Shown: positions 1 through 8,715, counted from the first letter of the stretch. The stretch: 59,437 bases of DNA from Aliiroseovarius sp. (GCF_030148435.1 NZ_JASBTN010000023.1:1-59437); one strand, 5' to 3'. The notes: a model not told the origin generated them from the letters alone. Program-made: numbers and translations.

Positions 1-62
1 TGGGTCTCGCCGGTGCCAGTGCCAAAGCTTTTGGAGACGTTGTCGAATGTCAGAATAGCCAT
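1..62 (-). CDS. ABC transporter ATP-binding protein, nitrate type (5' fragment)
   Basis: Only the first 20 codons are in the window; the rest lies off the left edge. They read MAILTFDNVSKSFGTG, the usual opening strand of an ABC ATPase up to just before the Walker A loop. The gene starts five bases after the stop of the nitrate permease on the same strand, which is where the NrtC/NrtD ATPase sits in nitrate ABC operons. It would energise nitrate uptake with NrtA and NrtB. The ABC assignment comes from the start motif and position; the nitrate substrate is inferred from the neighbours. Confidence 0.7.
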   Translation of the reverse strand, partial: MAILTFDNVSKSFGTGTGET

Positions 63-67
63 GGCGA

Positions 68-1150
68 TCACCGGTTGTTCGTGAATGTGAACAGGGACTG
101 CAGCGCAAACATCACCCGGTCCAAGAGGAAGCCGATGATGCCGATGGTGAAGACGGCCACCATGATCTTGGCGAGCGAGCTGGAGGAGCCGTTCTGGAAT
201 TCATCCCAGACAAACTTGCCAAGGCCGGGGTTCTGCGCGAGCATTTCGGCGGCGATCAGCACCATCCAGCCAACACCGAGCGACAGGCGCAGACCGGTGA
301 AGATCAGCGGCAGGGCCGAGGGCAGGACCAGCTTGGTGATCTTGGTCCAGGTGCCCATTTTCAGCACCTTGGACACGTTCACCAGGTCCTTGTCGATCGA
401 CGCCACGCCCAGCGAAGTGTTGATCAGCGTGGGCCAGAGCGAACAGAGCGTCACGGTGATGGCCGAAGTCAGGAAGCTTTTCGAAAACATGCCGTCATTG
501 GTCACATAGACCGCGGACACGACCATGGTCACAATCGGCAGCCAGGCCAGCGGGCTCACCGGCTTGAAGATCTGGATCAGCGGGTTGATGGCGGCATTTG
601 CGGTGGGGCTGAGACCGGCCATGATTCCCAACGGGATGGCCACGGCCGAGCCGATCAGGAAGCCGAAGAACACGGTCTGGATCGAGGTCCATATCTGGTC
701 GTAATAGGTCGGCTTGCCGGTATAGGTGCGCTGCTTGACCTTGTCGGCCTGACCCTCGGCGATCAGCTTGGCATTGCGCTCGTCCTGGCGGACATAGAAG
801 GCGGCCTCCTTTTCGGACTCACGGACGGCGTCCTCATGCAGACTGCCCACCTGCTCCCAGACCTGCGCCGGGCCGGGGATCGCGCCCAGGCTGGTCTGCA
901 CCGTGGGGGCCAGGTTCGCCCAAAGAGCCAGAAAGCCGACGATGGCCAGAACCGGCACGCCGAGCAGACGCCAGATTTCCCTGGCCTGGGCCTTGGGATT
1001 GTCACCGGCCAGGGCCTTCAGGATCGGGGTCAGCCAGCTCAGGCCCAGGACCTGGAACCAGCCGTCCAGCTTGTTGATGCGGGTGAACAGCCGGGCCTTG
1101 CGGGCTTCGCGTTCTTCTACGGCGATGGTGTCTGGGTCGATGGCGGTCAT
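68..1150 (-). CDS. nrtB: Nitrate ABC transporter permease NrtB
   Basis: Inner-membrane permease (360 aa) for nitrate/nitrite uptake, BPD_transp_1 superfamily. The N-terminal 60 residues are cytoplasmic and charged. A first membrane segment follows near 62-82, then a long periplasmic loop (about 85-150), then a cluster of helices from about 155 to 355. The EAA-type coupling loop is around residues 258-285, just before the LRLSLGVGWMVLIAAEMLA stretch typical of NrtB, SsuC and TauC. The long first loop is the usual NrtB feature compared with shorter sulfonate permeases. It lies between nrtA and the ATPase on the same strand, so one operon is likely. Nitrate specificity is inferred from the NasS/NasT genes upstream. 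Confidence 0.88.
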   Translation of the reverse strand: MTAIDPDTIAVEEREARKARLFTRINKLDGWFQVLGLSWLTPILKALAGDNPKAQAREIWRLLGVPVLAIVGFLALWANLAPTVQTSLGAIPGPAQVWEQVGSLHEDAVRESEKEAAFYVRQDERNAKLIAEGQADKVKQRTYTGKPTYYDQIWTSIQTVFFGFLIGSAVAIPLGIMAGLSPTANAAINPLIQIFKPVSPLAWLPIVTMVVSAVYVTNDGMFSKSFLTSAITVTLCSLWPTLINTSLGVASIDKDLVNVSKVLKMGTWTKITKLVLPSALPLIFTGLRLSLGVGWMVLIAAEMLAQNPGLGKFVWDEFQNGSSSSLAKIMVAVFTIGIIGFLLDRVMFALQSLFTFTNNR

Positions 1151-1232
1151 CTCATGTCCTCACTTGCGGATTGGTCCTGCGGAAGGTGGGCGGGGCGACG
1201 CTGGCCGGAACCAGCGCAGCCCTGCCAGCAGT

Positions 1233-2603
1233 TCAGCCCTGGACCTCGTTGCCGACGACCTTTTGGTCGCCCTTCAGCCCGATCGGCAGGCTGTCCAGAT
1301 AGGCATTGGGTTGCTTGCCGTCGTAGCCGATGCCGTCGATCACGTCCCCGGCCGGGGTCGGCGCCTTGTAGCCATCGCTGTCCCAGGGGAAGTCACCCTC
1401 GTTGGCCAGACCTTCCTCGACCAGCAGACGCGCGGCCTCCAGGTAGATTTCCGGCTTGTAGACCGACTTGGCGACCTCGTCATACCAGCTGTCCGGCTTG
1501 GCGTCGGCGATCTGCCCCCAGCGGCGCATCTGGGTCAGGTACCAGACCGCATCCGAGTAGTAGGGGTAGGTCGCATTGTGGCGGAAGAAGGTGTTGAAGT
1601 CGGGCACTTCGCGCTTGTCGCCGCGCTCGTATTCGAAGGTGCCGGTCATCGAGTTGGCGATAACTTCGGCATCCGCGCCGACATATTCCGAACGCGCCAG
1701 CAACTCGACCGCTGCCTCGCGGTTGGCATTGTCATTTTCATCCAGCCACATCGCCGCGCGGATCAGCGCCTTGACGATGGCCAGCGTGGTCTGCGGGTTT
1801 TCCTCGGCAAAGGCGTCGGTGATGCCGAACACTTTTTCGGGGTTGTTCTTCCACAGCTCGTAGTCGGTAATCACCGGCACGCCGATGCCCTTGAACACAG
1901 CCTGCTGGTTCCACGGCTCGCCCACGCTGTAGCCGTAGATCGTGCCGGCCTCCATCGTGGCGGGCATCTGCGGCGGCGGGGTCACGGACAGAAGCACGTC
2001 GGCGCCGATCTGCCCGGTAATGTCGTCGGGGGAGTAGAAGCCCGGCTCCAGCCCTCCGGCGGCCAGCCAGTAGCGCAATTCGTAGTTATGCGTGGAGACC
2101 GGAAAGACCATGCCCATGTTGAAGGGTTTGCCGTCATCGGCGAATTGTTCGACCACCGGTTTCAGCGCCGAAGCACTGATCGGGTGCACCGGGCGGCCAT
2201 CCTCCATCGAGGGGATATGCGGGCGCATCAGCTCCCAGATCTCGTTCGACACGGTGATGCCATTGCCGTTCAGGTCCATCGAGAATGGGGTGATGATATG
2301 CGCCTCGGTGCCGAAACCGATGGTCGCGGCCAGCGGCTGCCCCGCCAGCATGTGGGCGCCATCCAGCTGCCCGTCGATCACCCCGTCCAGCAGCACTTTC
2401 CAGTTGGCCTGGGCTTCCAGCGTGACGAACAGGCCCTCGTCCTCGAAATAACCATTCTCATAGGCGACGGCCAGCGGAGCCATGTCGGTCAACTTGATGA
2501 AGCCGAAGGTCAGCTCGTCCTTTTCGACGTCCAGCATCCCGGCCATGGCGGGCAGGCTGATCAGGGCGGTGGTGGCCAGACCCAAAGTGAATGATTTCAG
2601 CAT
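1233..2603 (-). CDS. nrtA: Nitrate-binding periplasmic protein NrtA
   Basis: Periplasmic solute-binding protein (456 aa) of the NrtA/CmpA family, delivering nitrate to NrtB. The first 21 residues form a signal peptide ending ALISLPAMA; there is no lipobox cysteine, so the protein is probably soluble rather than a lipoprotein. The mature part begins with the family-typical opening [19 protein letters not shown]. Length matches NrtA (about 440-460 aa). It has an AAGGGAAAC ribosome-binding region just before ATG. It is preceded by a 143-bp leader with a strong terminator, so expression probably needs NasT-mediated read-through. CmpA-like bicarbonate binding is the main alternative but does not fit the context. 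Confidence 0.88.
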   Translation of the reverse strand: MLKSFTLGLATTALISLPAMAGMLDVEKDELTFGFIKLTDMAPLAVAYENGYFEDEGLFVTLEAQANWKVLLDGVIDGQLDGAHMLAGQPLAATIGFGTEAHIITPFSMDLNGNGITVSNEIWELMRPHIPSMEDGRPVHPISASALKPVVEQFADDGKPFNMGMVFPVSTHNYELRYWLAAGGLEPGFYSPDDITGQIGADVLLSVTPPPQMPATMEAGTIYGYSVGEPWNQQAVFKGIGVPVITDYELWKNNPEKVFGITDAFAEENPQTTLAIVKALIRAAMWLDENDNANREAAVELLARSEYVGADAEVIANSMTGTFEYERGDKREVPDFNTFFRHNATYPYYSDAVWYLTQMRRWGQIADAKPDSWYDEVAKSVYKPEIYLEAARLLVEEGLANEGDFPWDSDGYKAPTPAGDVIDGIGYDGKQPNAYLDSLPIGLKGDQKVVGNEVQG

Positions 2604-2638
2604 CTTGTTTCCCTTTCATCTTCCGGCACCCCGGAACT

Positions 2639-2687
2639 AAAAAACCGCCCATCTTGCCCGCGGGAGGAGTGCGGACAGGATGAGCGG
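2639..2687 (-). terminator. Leader terminator upstream of nrtA
   Basis: On the minus strand, CCGCTCATCCTG (2687-2676) pairs with CAAGATGGGCGG (2656-2645) in an almost perfect 12-bp stem with one G-U pair and one mismatch. The enclosed loop can add a CCGC/GCGG stem. The hairpin is followed at once by six T residues (2644-2639). It lies between the nasS stop and the nrtA start, about 35 bases before nrtA, so it would stop transcription before the transporter genes unless antitermination occurs. Confidence 0.78.
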
Positions 2688-2701
2688 CGTTGCTCTTTCG
2701 C

Positions 2702-2730
2702 GGCCGGTGGAACGCCCTTGTTCCGTGGCC
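2702..2730 (-). promoter_or_regulatory. Candidate NasT (ANTAR) hexaloop in the nrtA leader
   Basis: On the minus strand GGAAC-AAGGGC-GTTCC forms a 5-bp stem closing a six-base loop with A at position 1 and G at position 4, the two loop bases described for ANTAR-binding RNA hairpins. Flanking GGCC blocks can extend the structure. It lies 15 bases upstream of the leader terminator stem. The known motif has two hexaloops; the next stretch contains AAAGAG (also A1, G4) but I could not close it with a convincing stem, so this is a partial match. Confidence 0.5.
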
Positions 2731-2746
2731 TTGATCTTGTTTTATC

Positions 2747-3985
2747 CTACTTGCTGCGACGCGGCGATGCAGACGCAGCATCGAGGTGGCTCCAAACGGG
2801 ATTTGCCCAATTTTTAGGCGACGTATCCGGGGTCATGTCGAAAACCTGACCATCGAAAAACGCATCCGGGCCCAGAATCACCTCGCCCCGCAGACTGGGT
2901 GCGGCGGTTTCCCCCGCCATGGCGCCTTCGATCTTTTCCGACCCGCAGGGCAGATCGGGCACGAGGTCGGCAAGGTTGGCCCGATAAAGATCGGTGCGAA
3001 ACGCATCACGCGCCTTTGCAATGGCGGCATTAGCCTCAAGGCCGTGGCGCGAGGCCAGCCTGGCAGCGATCCAGGCTGCCTGGCTGCGCCATGGGAAGGT
3101 TGCCGCATTGTCATGAAAACGAAGGAATTGCGGCACCCGCACCGCCAGTGCGCGAGGGCGGGTCGGCAGTTCGCCACGCAGGGCGCGGTCGATCAAGGCG
3201 GCAGGCAGGTCCAGAAAGGCGCTCCGGGCCAGCACTTCCGAGGCCAGCGCGCGATTGTCCGGCCGTGCCAGCCATTCCCCCGCGCGCCAGATGGCGCGCA
3301 TGAGCGCCCGGGCTTCGGGCGGGTGGGCCTCGACCCAATCTCGCCGCGCGCCCAGAACCTTTTCCGGTGCGAAGCCCCAGATGGCGGCACCGGGCAGGAT
3401 CAGCTCCCCCGCTCCGCTCTCCACGGCGACGGATCCCCAGGGTTCGCCGACGCAGAAGGCGTCCACGTCGCCGGTGCGCACGGCATCGGCCATCTGCGCG
3501 GGCGGCACGGTCACAATCTTCGGCACATCCGCACCCAGAGCGCCAAGCCAATAGTGGACAAGCTCCACATGCATGGAATGGGGAAAGGGCACACCGATCC
3601 GCGCATCGGGCGCGACGCCCAGCAAGGCGCGGCCAGTCTCGACCGGGGTGTCAAAGCGACCGTCCCATCCCCAAGCCCGCATCCGCGCGGCCAGCTCGGC
3701 CGAAACACCGATCACATTGCCATTGGCGGACAGTGTCATCAGCGCATCCACCGATGCAGAGAACCCGCCCAGCCCCAGGGACATGGCAATCGGCAACGGC
3801 GACAGGATATGGGCCGCATCCAGTTGTCCCAGTGCCAGAAGATCACGCAGCGCGGACCAACCAGGCTGGCGCAGGAGGTTCAGGGTCAGCCCTTCCTCCG
3901 CCGCAAAGCCCAGCTCGCGCGCAATGACAAGGGGGGCGGCATCAACCAGGGGCACATAGCCCAGGTTCAACACCACGCGGCTCAT
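2747..3985 (-). CDS. nasS: NasS nitrate/nitrite sensor, NrtA-like without signal peptide
   Basis: A 412-aa protein of the NrtA/CmpA binding fold that starts directly with MSRVVLNLGYVPLVDAAPL, with no signal peptide, so it should be cytoplasmic. In known NasS/NasT pairs, NasS holds NasT inactive and releases it when nitrate or nitrite binds. Its 5' end overlaps the 3' end of nasT by four bases on the same strand, giving translational coupling and strong support for this role. It shares with NrtA the pattern of a ligand-pocket fold, including DAAHILSPLPIAMSLG compared with [16 protein letters not shown]. The alternative, a second transporter binding protein, is unlikely without an export signal. 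Confidence 0.85.
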   Translation of the reverse strand: MSRVVLNLGYVPLVDAAPLVIARELGFAAEEGLTLNLLRQPGWSALRDLLALGQLDAAHILSPLPIAMSLGLGGFSASVDALMTLSANGNVIGVSAELAARMRAWGWDGRFDTPVETGRALLGVAPDARIGVPFPHSMHVELVHYWLGALGADVPKIVTVPPAQMADAVRTGDVDAFCVGEPWGSVAVESGAGELILPGAAIWGFAPEKVLGARRDWVEAHPPEARALMRAIWRAGEWLARPDNRALASEVLARSAFLDLPAALIDRALRGELPTRPRALAVRVPQFLRFHDNAATFPWRSQAAWIAARLASRHGLEANAAIAKARDAFRTDLYRANLADLVPDLPCGSEKIEGAMAGETAAPSLRGEVILGPDAFFDGQVFDMTPDTSPKNWANPVWSHLDAASASPRRSK

Positions 3986-4566
3986 CCCAACAGCTCCGAT
4001 GCGGTGATCAGGGCTTCGGCCACGTCGATCACCTTGCGCCCCTGGTCCATCGCCGCCTTGCGCAGAAGGCGATAGGCCTCATCCTCGGGGATACCCTTGG
4101 CCTGCATCAGGAGGCCCTTGGCCCGGTCCACGGTCTTGCGTTCCGCGAGCGCCTGTTTGGCGGCGTCCAGCTCCGCGCGCATCTGGCTGGTGATCTGGAA
4201 CCGCTCGATGGCGGTTTCCAGGACCGGCTGGATCCGGTCCCGCGCCAGCCCGTCCACCACATAGGCCGAGAGTCCGGCACGCATTGCCGCGCGGGTCAAT
4301 TCGGCGTCGGAGTGATCGACGAACATGGCGACCGGCCGGGTGGCCGCGCCGGTTGCGGCCGACAGGTTTTCCAACATGTCGCGCGAGGGGTTGGCCAGAT
4401 CGATCAGCACCAGATCCGGATCCAGCTCGACCAGCCGTCGGGCCAGGGCGCTGATCTGCCCGATCACGGTCACATCCTGCCAGCCCGCATCCCGCAGCCC
4501 GTCAATGATCATGCGGGCACGCTCCGGGTCAGGTTCGATGACGCAAATCTTCAGTTGGGCGCTCAT
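3982..4566 (-). CDS. nasT: NasT, ANTAR-domain antiterminator response regulator
   Basis: A 194-aa response-regulator-like protein. Residues 1-120 form a receiver domain opening with LKICVIEPDPERARMIIDGL and containing the DLVLIDLANPS strand with a phospho-acceptor-like Asp. Residues about 128-190 form an ANTAR RNA-binding domain with the typical line DRAKGLLMQAKGIPEDEAYR followed by LLRKAAMDQGRKVIDVAEAL. ANTAR domains bind paired hexaloop hairpins and prevent terminator formation in nitrate-assimilation leaders. It is immediately upstream of, and overlaps, nasS. The likely target in this window is the nrtA leader. Confidence 0.9.
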   Translation of the reverse strand: MSAQLKICVIEPDPERARMIIDGLRDAGWQDVTVIGQISALARRLVELDPDLVLIDLANPSRDMLENLSAATGAATRPVAMFVDHSDAELTRAAMRAGLSAYVVDGLARDRIQPVLETAIERFQITSQMRAELDAAKQALAERKTVDRAKGLLMQAKGIPEDEAYRLLRKAAMDQGRKVIDVAEALITASELLG

Positions 4567-4688
4567 GCCCCTTTCAACGCTGCGGCGCGGCGAAAATCAA
4601 AGATCCTGGCGTCGGGCTGTCGACATCGTGACGTCGTTTGCCCAAGTTTTCGGCATTCGGGTGGGCGCTGCCCGATTTGCGGGCAGTC

Positions 4689-5204
4689 TCAGTTCAGCGG
4701 GATCGACACCCGGACGCTGAACAGGTCCACGCCTGGATTCACCGGGTCCAATGAGGCATTCGAGCGGTGATCGTAGGACAGCCCGATGCGCATCCCGCTG
4801 CGCGCCTCGTAGCCCAGTTCGATACCCGAGCGGAATTCGATCACGTGCCCCAGGTCGACCCCGTCCCCCTGCGCATAGAGACCTGGCATCAGGCTGCCCT
4901 GCGCATACCAGCCGCTGTCTCCGAAGGCGACGGTCGATGCAAAGCCCGCGCCGAGCCAGAGGTCCGTCCTGTCGCTGACGGAGGCCCCGACAACCGGCTG
5001 AAACGGGCCATAGCTGACCGGCAGGTCGTAGCGCAGATAGAGCTCGCCACCGTCCCAGACGTCCTGACTGTGCAGTGCACCACTGGCTATCGAATAGCGC
5101 GCGGCCTCGTCACCACGCGCCAGACAACCATCGGCCGGGCAATCATTCACGATCATATCGCCGAGGCTGGCAATAAGAAATACCAATGCGAGAGTCGGTT
5201 CCAT
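4689..5204 (-). CDS. PagL-like acyloxyacyl hydrolase (lipid A 3-O-deacylase family)
   Basis: I place the start at 5204 because AAGGA sits seven bases before that ATG and the product then opens with a signal-like hydrophobic segment (MEPTLALVFLIASLGDMIV). The reading frame stays open upstream to 5417 but that extension looks non-coding. The 171-aa product has alternating strands typical of a small outer-membrane barrel and ends in a hydrophobic-aromatic strand, FSVRVSIPLN. Near the C-terminus YDHRSNAS matches the catalytic His-x-Ser-Asn of PagL. The third catalytic residue, usually Glu about 12 residues on, appears to be Asp (NPGVD). If active it would remove a 3-linked acyl chain from lipid A in the outer membrane. 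Confidence is moderate. Confidence 0.6.
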   Translation of the reverse strand: MEPTLALVFLIASLGDMIVNDCPADGCLARGDEAARYSIASGALHSQDVWDGGELYLRYDLPVSYGPFQPVVGASVSDRTDLWLGAGFASTVAFGDSGWYAQGSLMPGLYAQGDGVDLGHVIEFRSGIELGYEARSGMRIGLSYDHRSNASLDPVNPGVDLFSVRVSIPLN

Positions 5205-5326
5205 GTCTCTGTCCTTCGCAACGTCCCCAAACAGATAAAGAGCCTTGGGGTCGCTGTCACCACCCTCTGCACCACTTCCTTTTGGATGGTGTTGTTTCCG
5301 CCATCGTGCCCGGGTGCGAAAAGGGT

Positions 5327-5362
5327 TTGACAAGTCCTCGCCAATTTTGCTTAACATGTTAA
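5327..5362 (+). promoter_or_regulatory. Promoter and palindromic operator of the hpa operon
   Basis: TTGACA at 5327-5332 is a consensus -35 box. The -10 region falls at about 5351-5356, inside the perfect 12-bp palindrome TTAACATGTTAA (5351-5362), 35 bases before hpaE. A repressor bound there would cover the -10 element. MarR-type HpaR regulators control hpa operons elsewhere, but no regulator gene is in this window. Confidence 0.5.
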
Positions 5363-5397
5363 TGAATTGATCATGGATTCGCGTTGAAGGAGACCCA

Positions 5398-6906
5398 ATG
5401 TCCGAGCTGTCCGCCAATACAGAAACGATGACCGCCTACATGGCCCGGTTCCGCGACGGTGGAATCCTGAACCGCATCGGCGGGCAGGATGTGCCGGGCA
5501 GCCTGGGCACGTTTGACAATGCCTCCCCGGTTGATGAGAGCCATATCTGCACCGTCGCACGTGGCGGGGCCGAGGACATGGACAAGGCGGCCAGGGCCGC
5601 CGCCGCCGCCTTCCCGGCCTGGCGCGACCTGCCCGCCGCCGAACGCAAGAAAATCCTGATCCGCATTGCCGAAGGGATCGAGGCACGGGCCGAAGAAATC
5701 GCCTTCTGCGAAAGCTGGGACACCGGACAGGCCCTGCGCTTCATGTCCAAGGCCGCAATTCGCGGCGCCGAGAACTTTCGCTATTTCGCCGACCAGGTGA
5801 CGTCCGCGCGCGACGGCAAGCAGTTGCGTTCCCCCACGCTGATGAACCTGACCACCCGCGTGCCGATCGGCCCGGTCGGGGTGATCACCCCGTGGAACAC
5901 GCCCTTCATGCTGTCGACCTGGAAGATAGCGCCAGCGCTGGCCGCTGGCTGCACCGTGGTGCACAAACCGGCCGAGCTTTCCCCGGTCTCCGCCCGCATC
6001 CTGATGGAGATCGCCGAAGAAGCCGGTCTGCCCCCCGGCGTCTGGAACCTGGTCAACGGCTTTGGCGAAGAAGCGGGCAAGGCGCTCTGCGAACATCCCG
6101 ACATCAAGGCGCTGGCCTTTGTCGGTGAAAGCTCCACCGGCAGCCTGATCCAGAAACAGGGAGCCGGTACGCTGAAGCGTGTGCACCTGGAACTGGGCGG
6201 CAAGAACCCGGTGGTGGTTTTCGACGACGCCGATCTGGACCGCGCGTTGGATGCGGTGATCTTCATGATCTATTCGATCAATGGCGAACGCTGCACCTCG
6301 TCGTCGCGCCTTCTGGTGCAGGACACCATTCGGGAAGAGTTCGAGGCACGACTGGTCGAGCGGGTCAACAACATCAAGGTCGGCCACCCGCTGGACCCGG
6401 AGACCGTGATCGGCCCGATGATCGGCGAGGAGCACTTTGCGAAAGTGACCAGCTACTTCGACATCGCCCAAGAAGACGGCGCCACCATAGCGGCGGGCGG
6501 CACCCGGGTGGGCGACAGGGGCTATTTCCTGCGCCCGACGCTCTTCACCGGGGCGCACAACAGGATGCGCATCGCGCAGGAGGAAATCTTCGGCCCGGTC
6601 CTGACCTCGATCCCGTTTTCCACGGAAGAGGAGGCGCTGGAGATCGCCAATGACACGGCCTACGGCCTGACCGGCTACCTCTGGACCAGTGACCTGACCC
6701 GCGCCCTGCGCTTTACCGACAAGCTGGAGGCAGGCATGATCTGGGTGAACAGCGAGAACGTGCGCCACCTGCCGACCCCGTTCGGAGGCGTGAAAGCCTC
6801 GGGCATCGGCCGCGATGGCGGCGAGTGGAGCTTTGACTTCTACATGGAACAGAAACATGTCGGGCTGGCGCTCGGCGACCACAAGATTCCGCGCCTCGGC
6901 GTGTAA
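5398..6906 (+). CDS. hpaE: 5-carboxymethyl-2-hydroxymuconate semialdehyde dehydrogenase HpaE
   Basis: NAD-dependent aldehyde dehydrogenase (502 aa) that oxidises the ring-cleavage product of homoprotocatechuate to the dicarboxylate. Family motifs are all present: the Rossmann region VGVITPWNTPFMLSTWKIAP, the general-base segment LELGGKNPVVVF, the catalytic cysteine in NGERCTSSSRLLVQ (a form typical of HpaE) and EEIFGPVL near the C-terminus. AAGGAG lies five bases before the ATG. It is the first gene of a four-gene operon followed directly by the extradiol dioxygenase, which fixes the pathway. Other ALDH substrates are possible from sequence alone, but context makes HpaE the best call. Confidence 0.9.
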   Translation: MSELSANTETMTAYMARFRDGGILNRIGGQDVPGSLGTFDNASPVDESHICTVARGGAEDMDKAARAAAAAFPAWRDLPAAERKKILIRIAEGIEARAEEIAFCESWDTGQALRFMSKAAIRGAENFRYFADQVTSARDGKQLRSPTLMNLTTRVPIGPVGVITPWNTPFMLSTWKIAPALAAGCTVVHKPAELSPVSARILMEIAEEAGLPPGVWNLVNGFGEEAGKALCEHPDIKALAFVGESSTGSLIQKQGAGTLKRVHLELGGKNPVVVFDDADLDRALDAVIFMIYSINGERCTSSSRLLVQDTIREEFEARLVERVNNIKVGHPLDPETVIGPMIGEEHFAKVTSYFDIAQEDGATIAAGGTRVGDRGYFLRPTLFTGAHNRMRIAQEEIFGPVLTSIPFSTEEEALEIANDTAYGLTGYLWTSDLTRALRFTDKLEAGMIWVNSENVRHLPTPFGGVKASGIGRDGGEWSFDFYMEQKHVGLALGDHKIPRLGV

Positions 6907-6920
6907 GGGAGGAATGACAA

Positions 6921-7775
6921 ATGGGTGAAATCGTACTCGCCGCCAAGATGACCCACGTGCCGACCATGCTGATGTCGGAACAGGAGGGGCCGATTCACGG
7001 CAAACGCCAGCCAGCCATCGAAGGCCATTATGAAATCGCACGCCGCGCGAAGGAGCTGGGCGCCACCACGGTGATCATCTGCGACACCCATTGGGTGATC
7101 AACGCGGGGTTTCACATCAATGCGAACAAGCGGTTCGAGGGGCTGTTTACCTCGAACGAGTTCCCGCAGTTCATCCAGGACCTGCCCTATGCCTACGACG
7201 GCAACCCGGCCATGGGCGACGCGATTGCCAGGATCGCCTCGGACAAGGGCGTCTATACGCTGGCCCACCATCTGGACAGCCTTGAGCTTGAATACGGCAC
7301 CCTGGTGCCGATGCGTTTCATGGCGCGCGAACACGAGATGAAAGTCGTCTCGGTCGCCGCCTGGGCCACGGTCCACGGCCATGACGAAAGCCGGATCGTC
7401 GGCGAGGCCATCCGCGAAGCGGTAGAGGCTTCGGACGAGAAAGTGCTGCTGGTCGCTTCCGGCTCCCTGTCCCACAAGATCTGGGCCAACAAGGACTATG
7501 CCGCCAACGACGGCACCTTTACAATCAGCTCGGAATTCAACCGCCAGATGGACCTGCACGTGCTTGAGATGTGGAAGAACGGCGACCACGCCACCTTCCT
7601 CAAGATGCTGGGCGACTATGCGAATTTCTGCTGCGGCGAAGGTTCGATGCATGACACCGCGATGCTGTACGGCGCGCTGGGATGGGACAGGTACGACGCC
7701 AAATGCGAAGTCGTCTCGCCCTATTTCCCTTCGTCTGGCACCGGCCAGGTCAACGTGATCTTCCCGGTTCAGTAA
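6921..7775 (+). CDS. hpaD: 3,4-dihydroxyphenylacetate 2,3-dioxygenase HpaD
   Basis: Type III extradiol ring-cleavage dioxygenase of the LigB superfamily (284 aa, the normal size for HpaD). It opens the ring of homoprotocatechuate using Fe(II). Likely metal-ligand histidines are visible in KMTHVPTM near the N-terminus and in ICDTHWVIN; AHHLDSLELEYGTLVP carries the conserved catalytic His region. It starts 14 bases after hpaE with GGGAGGAATGACAA providing the ribosome-binding site. The pathway order here is dioxygenase (this gene), dehydrogenase (hpaE), isomerase/decarboxylase (hpaG), hydratase (hpaH). No HpaI aldolase or HpaBC hydroxylase is in the window. Confidence 0.92.
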   Translation: MGEIVLAAKMTHVPTMLMSEQEGPIHGKRQPAIEGHYEIARRAKELGATTVIICDTHWVINAGFHINANKRFEGLFTSNEFPQFIQDLPYAYDGNPAMGDAIARIASDKGVYTLAHHLDSLELEYGTLVPMRFMAREHEMKVVSVAAWATVHGHDESRIVGEAIREAVEASDEKVLLVASGSLSHKIWANKDYAANDGTFTISSEFNRQMDLHVLEMWKNGDHATFLKMLGDYANFCCGEGSMHDTAMLYGALGWDRYDAKCEVVSPYFPSSGTGQVNVIFPVQ

Positions 7776-7857
7776 GAACAGGCACTCGGAGTTTTCGGAA
7801 ATTCCGGCTCGTTTTCTTCGGAGAAAACGGCGACCGGTTGAAATGGAGACGCATCTT

Positions 7858-8715
7858 ATGCGCTTTGCCAGCTACACTGCCGATGGGGCGGCTTTCTATG
7901 GCGCCATCACCGACGAAGGCGCCATTGCCCTCTCACCCGACTTCCCCGGGTGGCCCACCATGCTCGACGTGATCCGTGCCGGCGGCCTGCCCGCCCTCGC
8001 CGAGGTCGCCAAGTCTCGCACCGTAACCCACACGGATTTCACCTACGACATTCCGATCCCCGATGCGCCGCGCATCCTTTGCGTCGGGGTGAACTTCCCG
8101 GACCGCAATGCCGAATACAAGGATGGCAGCGCGCAACCGAAATACATGTCGCTGTTTCCGCGCTTTGCCTCGGGTTTTACCGGCCACGGCCAGAACCTCA
8201 TCCGCCCGCCGGAAAACCATACCCTGGATTACGAGGGCGAGGTTGCCATCGTCATCGGCAGGGGCGGGCGGCGCATCAAGGCAGAGGATGCCTACGGGCA
8301 CATCGCGGCCCTGACCCTGTGCAACGAAGGCACGATCCGCGACTGGGTGCGCCATGCGAAGTTCAACGTCACTCAAGGCAAGAACTGGGACCGCTCCGGC
8401 GCCATTGGCCCCTGGCTGGTTCCCTTTACCGACCCTGCCCAACTGGACGACGCGCGCATCGTGACCCGCGTGAATGGCGACGTGCGCCAGGACGATACGC
8501 TGAACCGAATGATGTTCCCGATCCGCGAGGAAATCGCCTATATCTCGACCTTCATGACGCTTGCACCGGGAGATATCATCGTCACGGGCACCCCCACCGG
8601 GGCAGGGGCGCGTTTCGACCCCCCGCGATACCTGAAACCCGGCGATGTGGTGGAAATCGAGGTCGAGGGCATCGGCAAGCTGGTCAACGGCATCGAAGAC
8701 GAGGTGGTGGCATGA
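7858..8715 (+). CDS. hpaG: Fumarylacetoacetate hydrolase-family isomerase/decarboxylase (HpaG-like)
   Basis: Single-domain FAH-superfamily protein. I choose the ATG at 7858 (285 aa) because GGAGA lies eight bases upstream, while an in-frame ATG at 7843 has no ribosome-binding site. Core motifs are ILCVGVNFPDRNAEYK, LDYEGEVAIVIGRGGRRI with a metal-binding acidic cluster, and VTGTPTGAGARFDPPRYLKPGD. In this operon the expected reactions are decarboxylation of 5-oxopent-3-ene-1,2,5-tricarboxylate and isomerisation of the product (HpaG). E. coli HpaG is a duplicated two-domain protein; here there is one domain, so it may work as a homodimer or need a second protein elsewhere. Its stop overlaps the start of hpaH. 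Confidence 0.8.
   Translation: MRFASYTADGAAFYGAITDEGAIALSPDFPGWPTMLDVIRAGGLPALAEVAKSRTVTHTDFTYDIPIPDAPRILCVGVNFPDRNAEYKDGSAQPKYMSLFPRFASGFTGHGQNLIRPPENHTLDYEGEVAIVIGRGGRRIKAEDAYGHIAALTLCNEGTIRDWVRHAKFNVTQGKNWDRSGAIGPWLVPFTDPAQLDDARIVTRVNGDVRQDDTLNRMMFPIREEIAYISTFMTLAPGDIIVTGTPTGAGARFDPPRYLKPGDVVEIEVEGIGKLVNGIEDEVVA

Noticed and set aside
903-2594. 563-codon plus-strand frame over nrtA
   Set aside because: Antisense to nrtA with its clear signal peptide and family motifs.
2689-2710. Second ANTAR hexaloop (AAAGAG) before the nrtA terminator
   Set aside because: The loop has A1 and G4 but I could not form a convincing closing stem, so it is not called.
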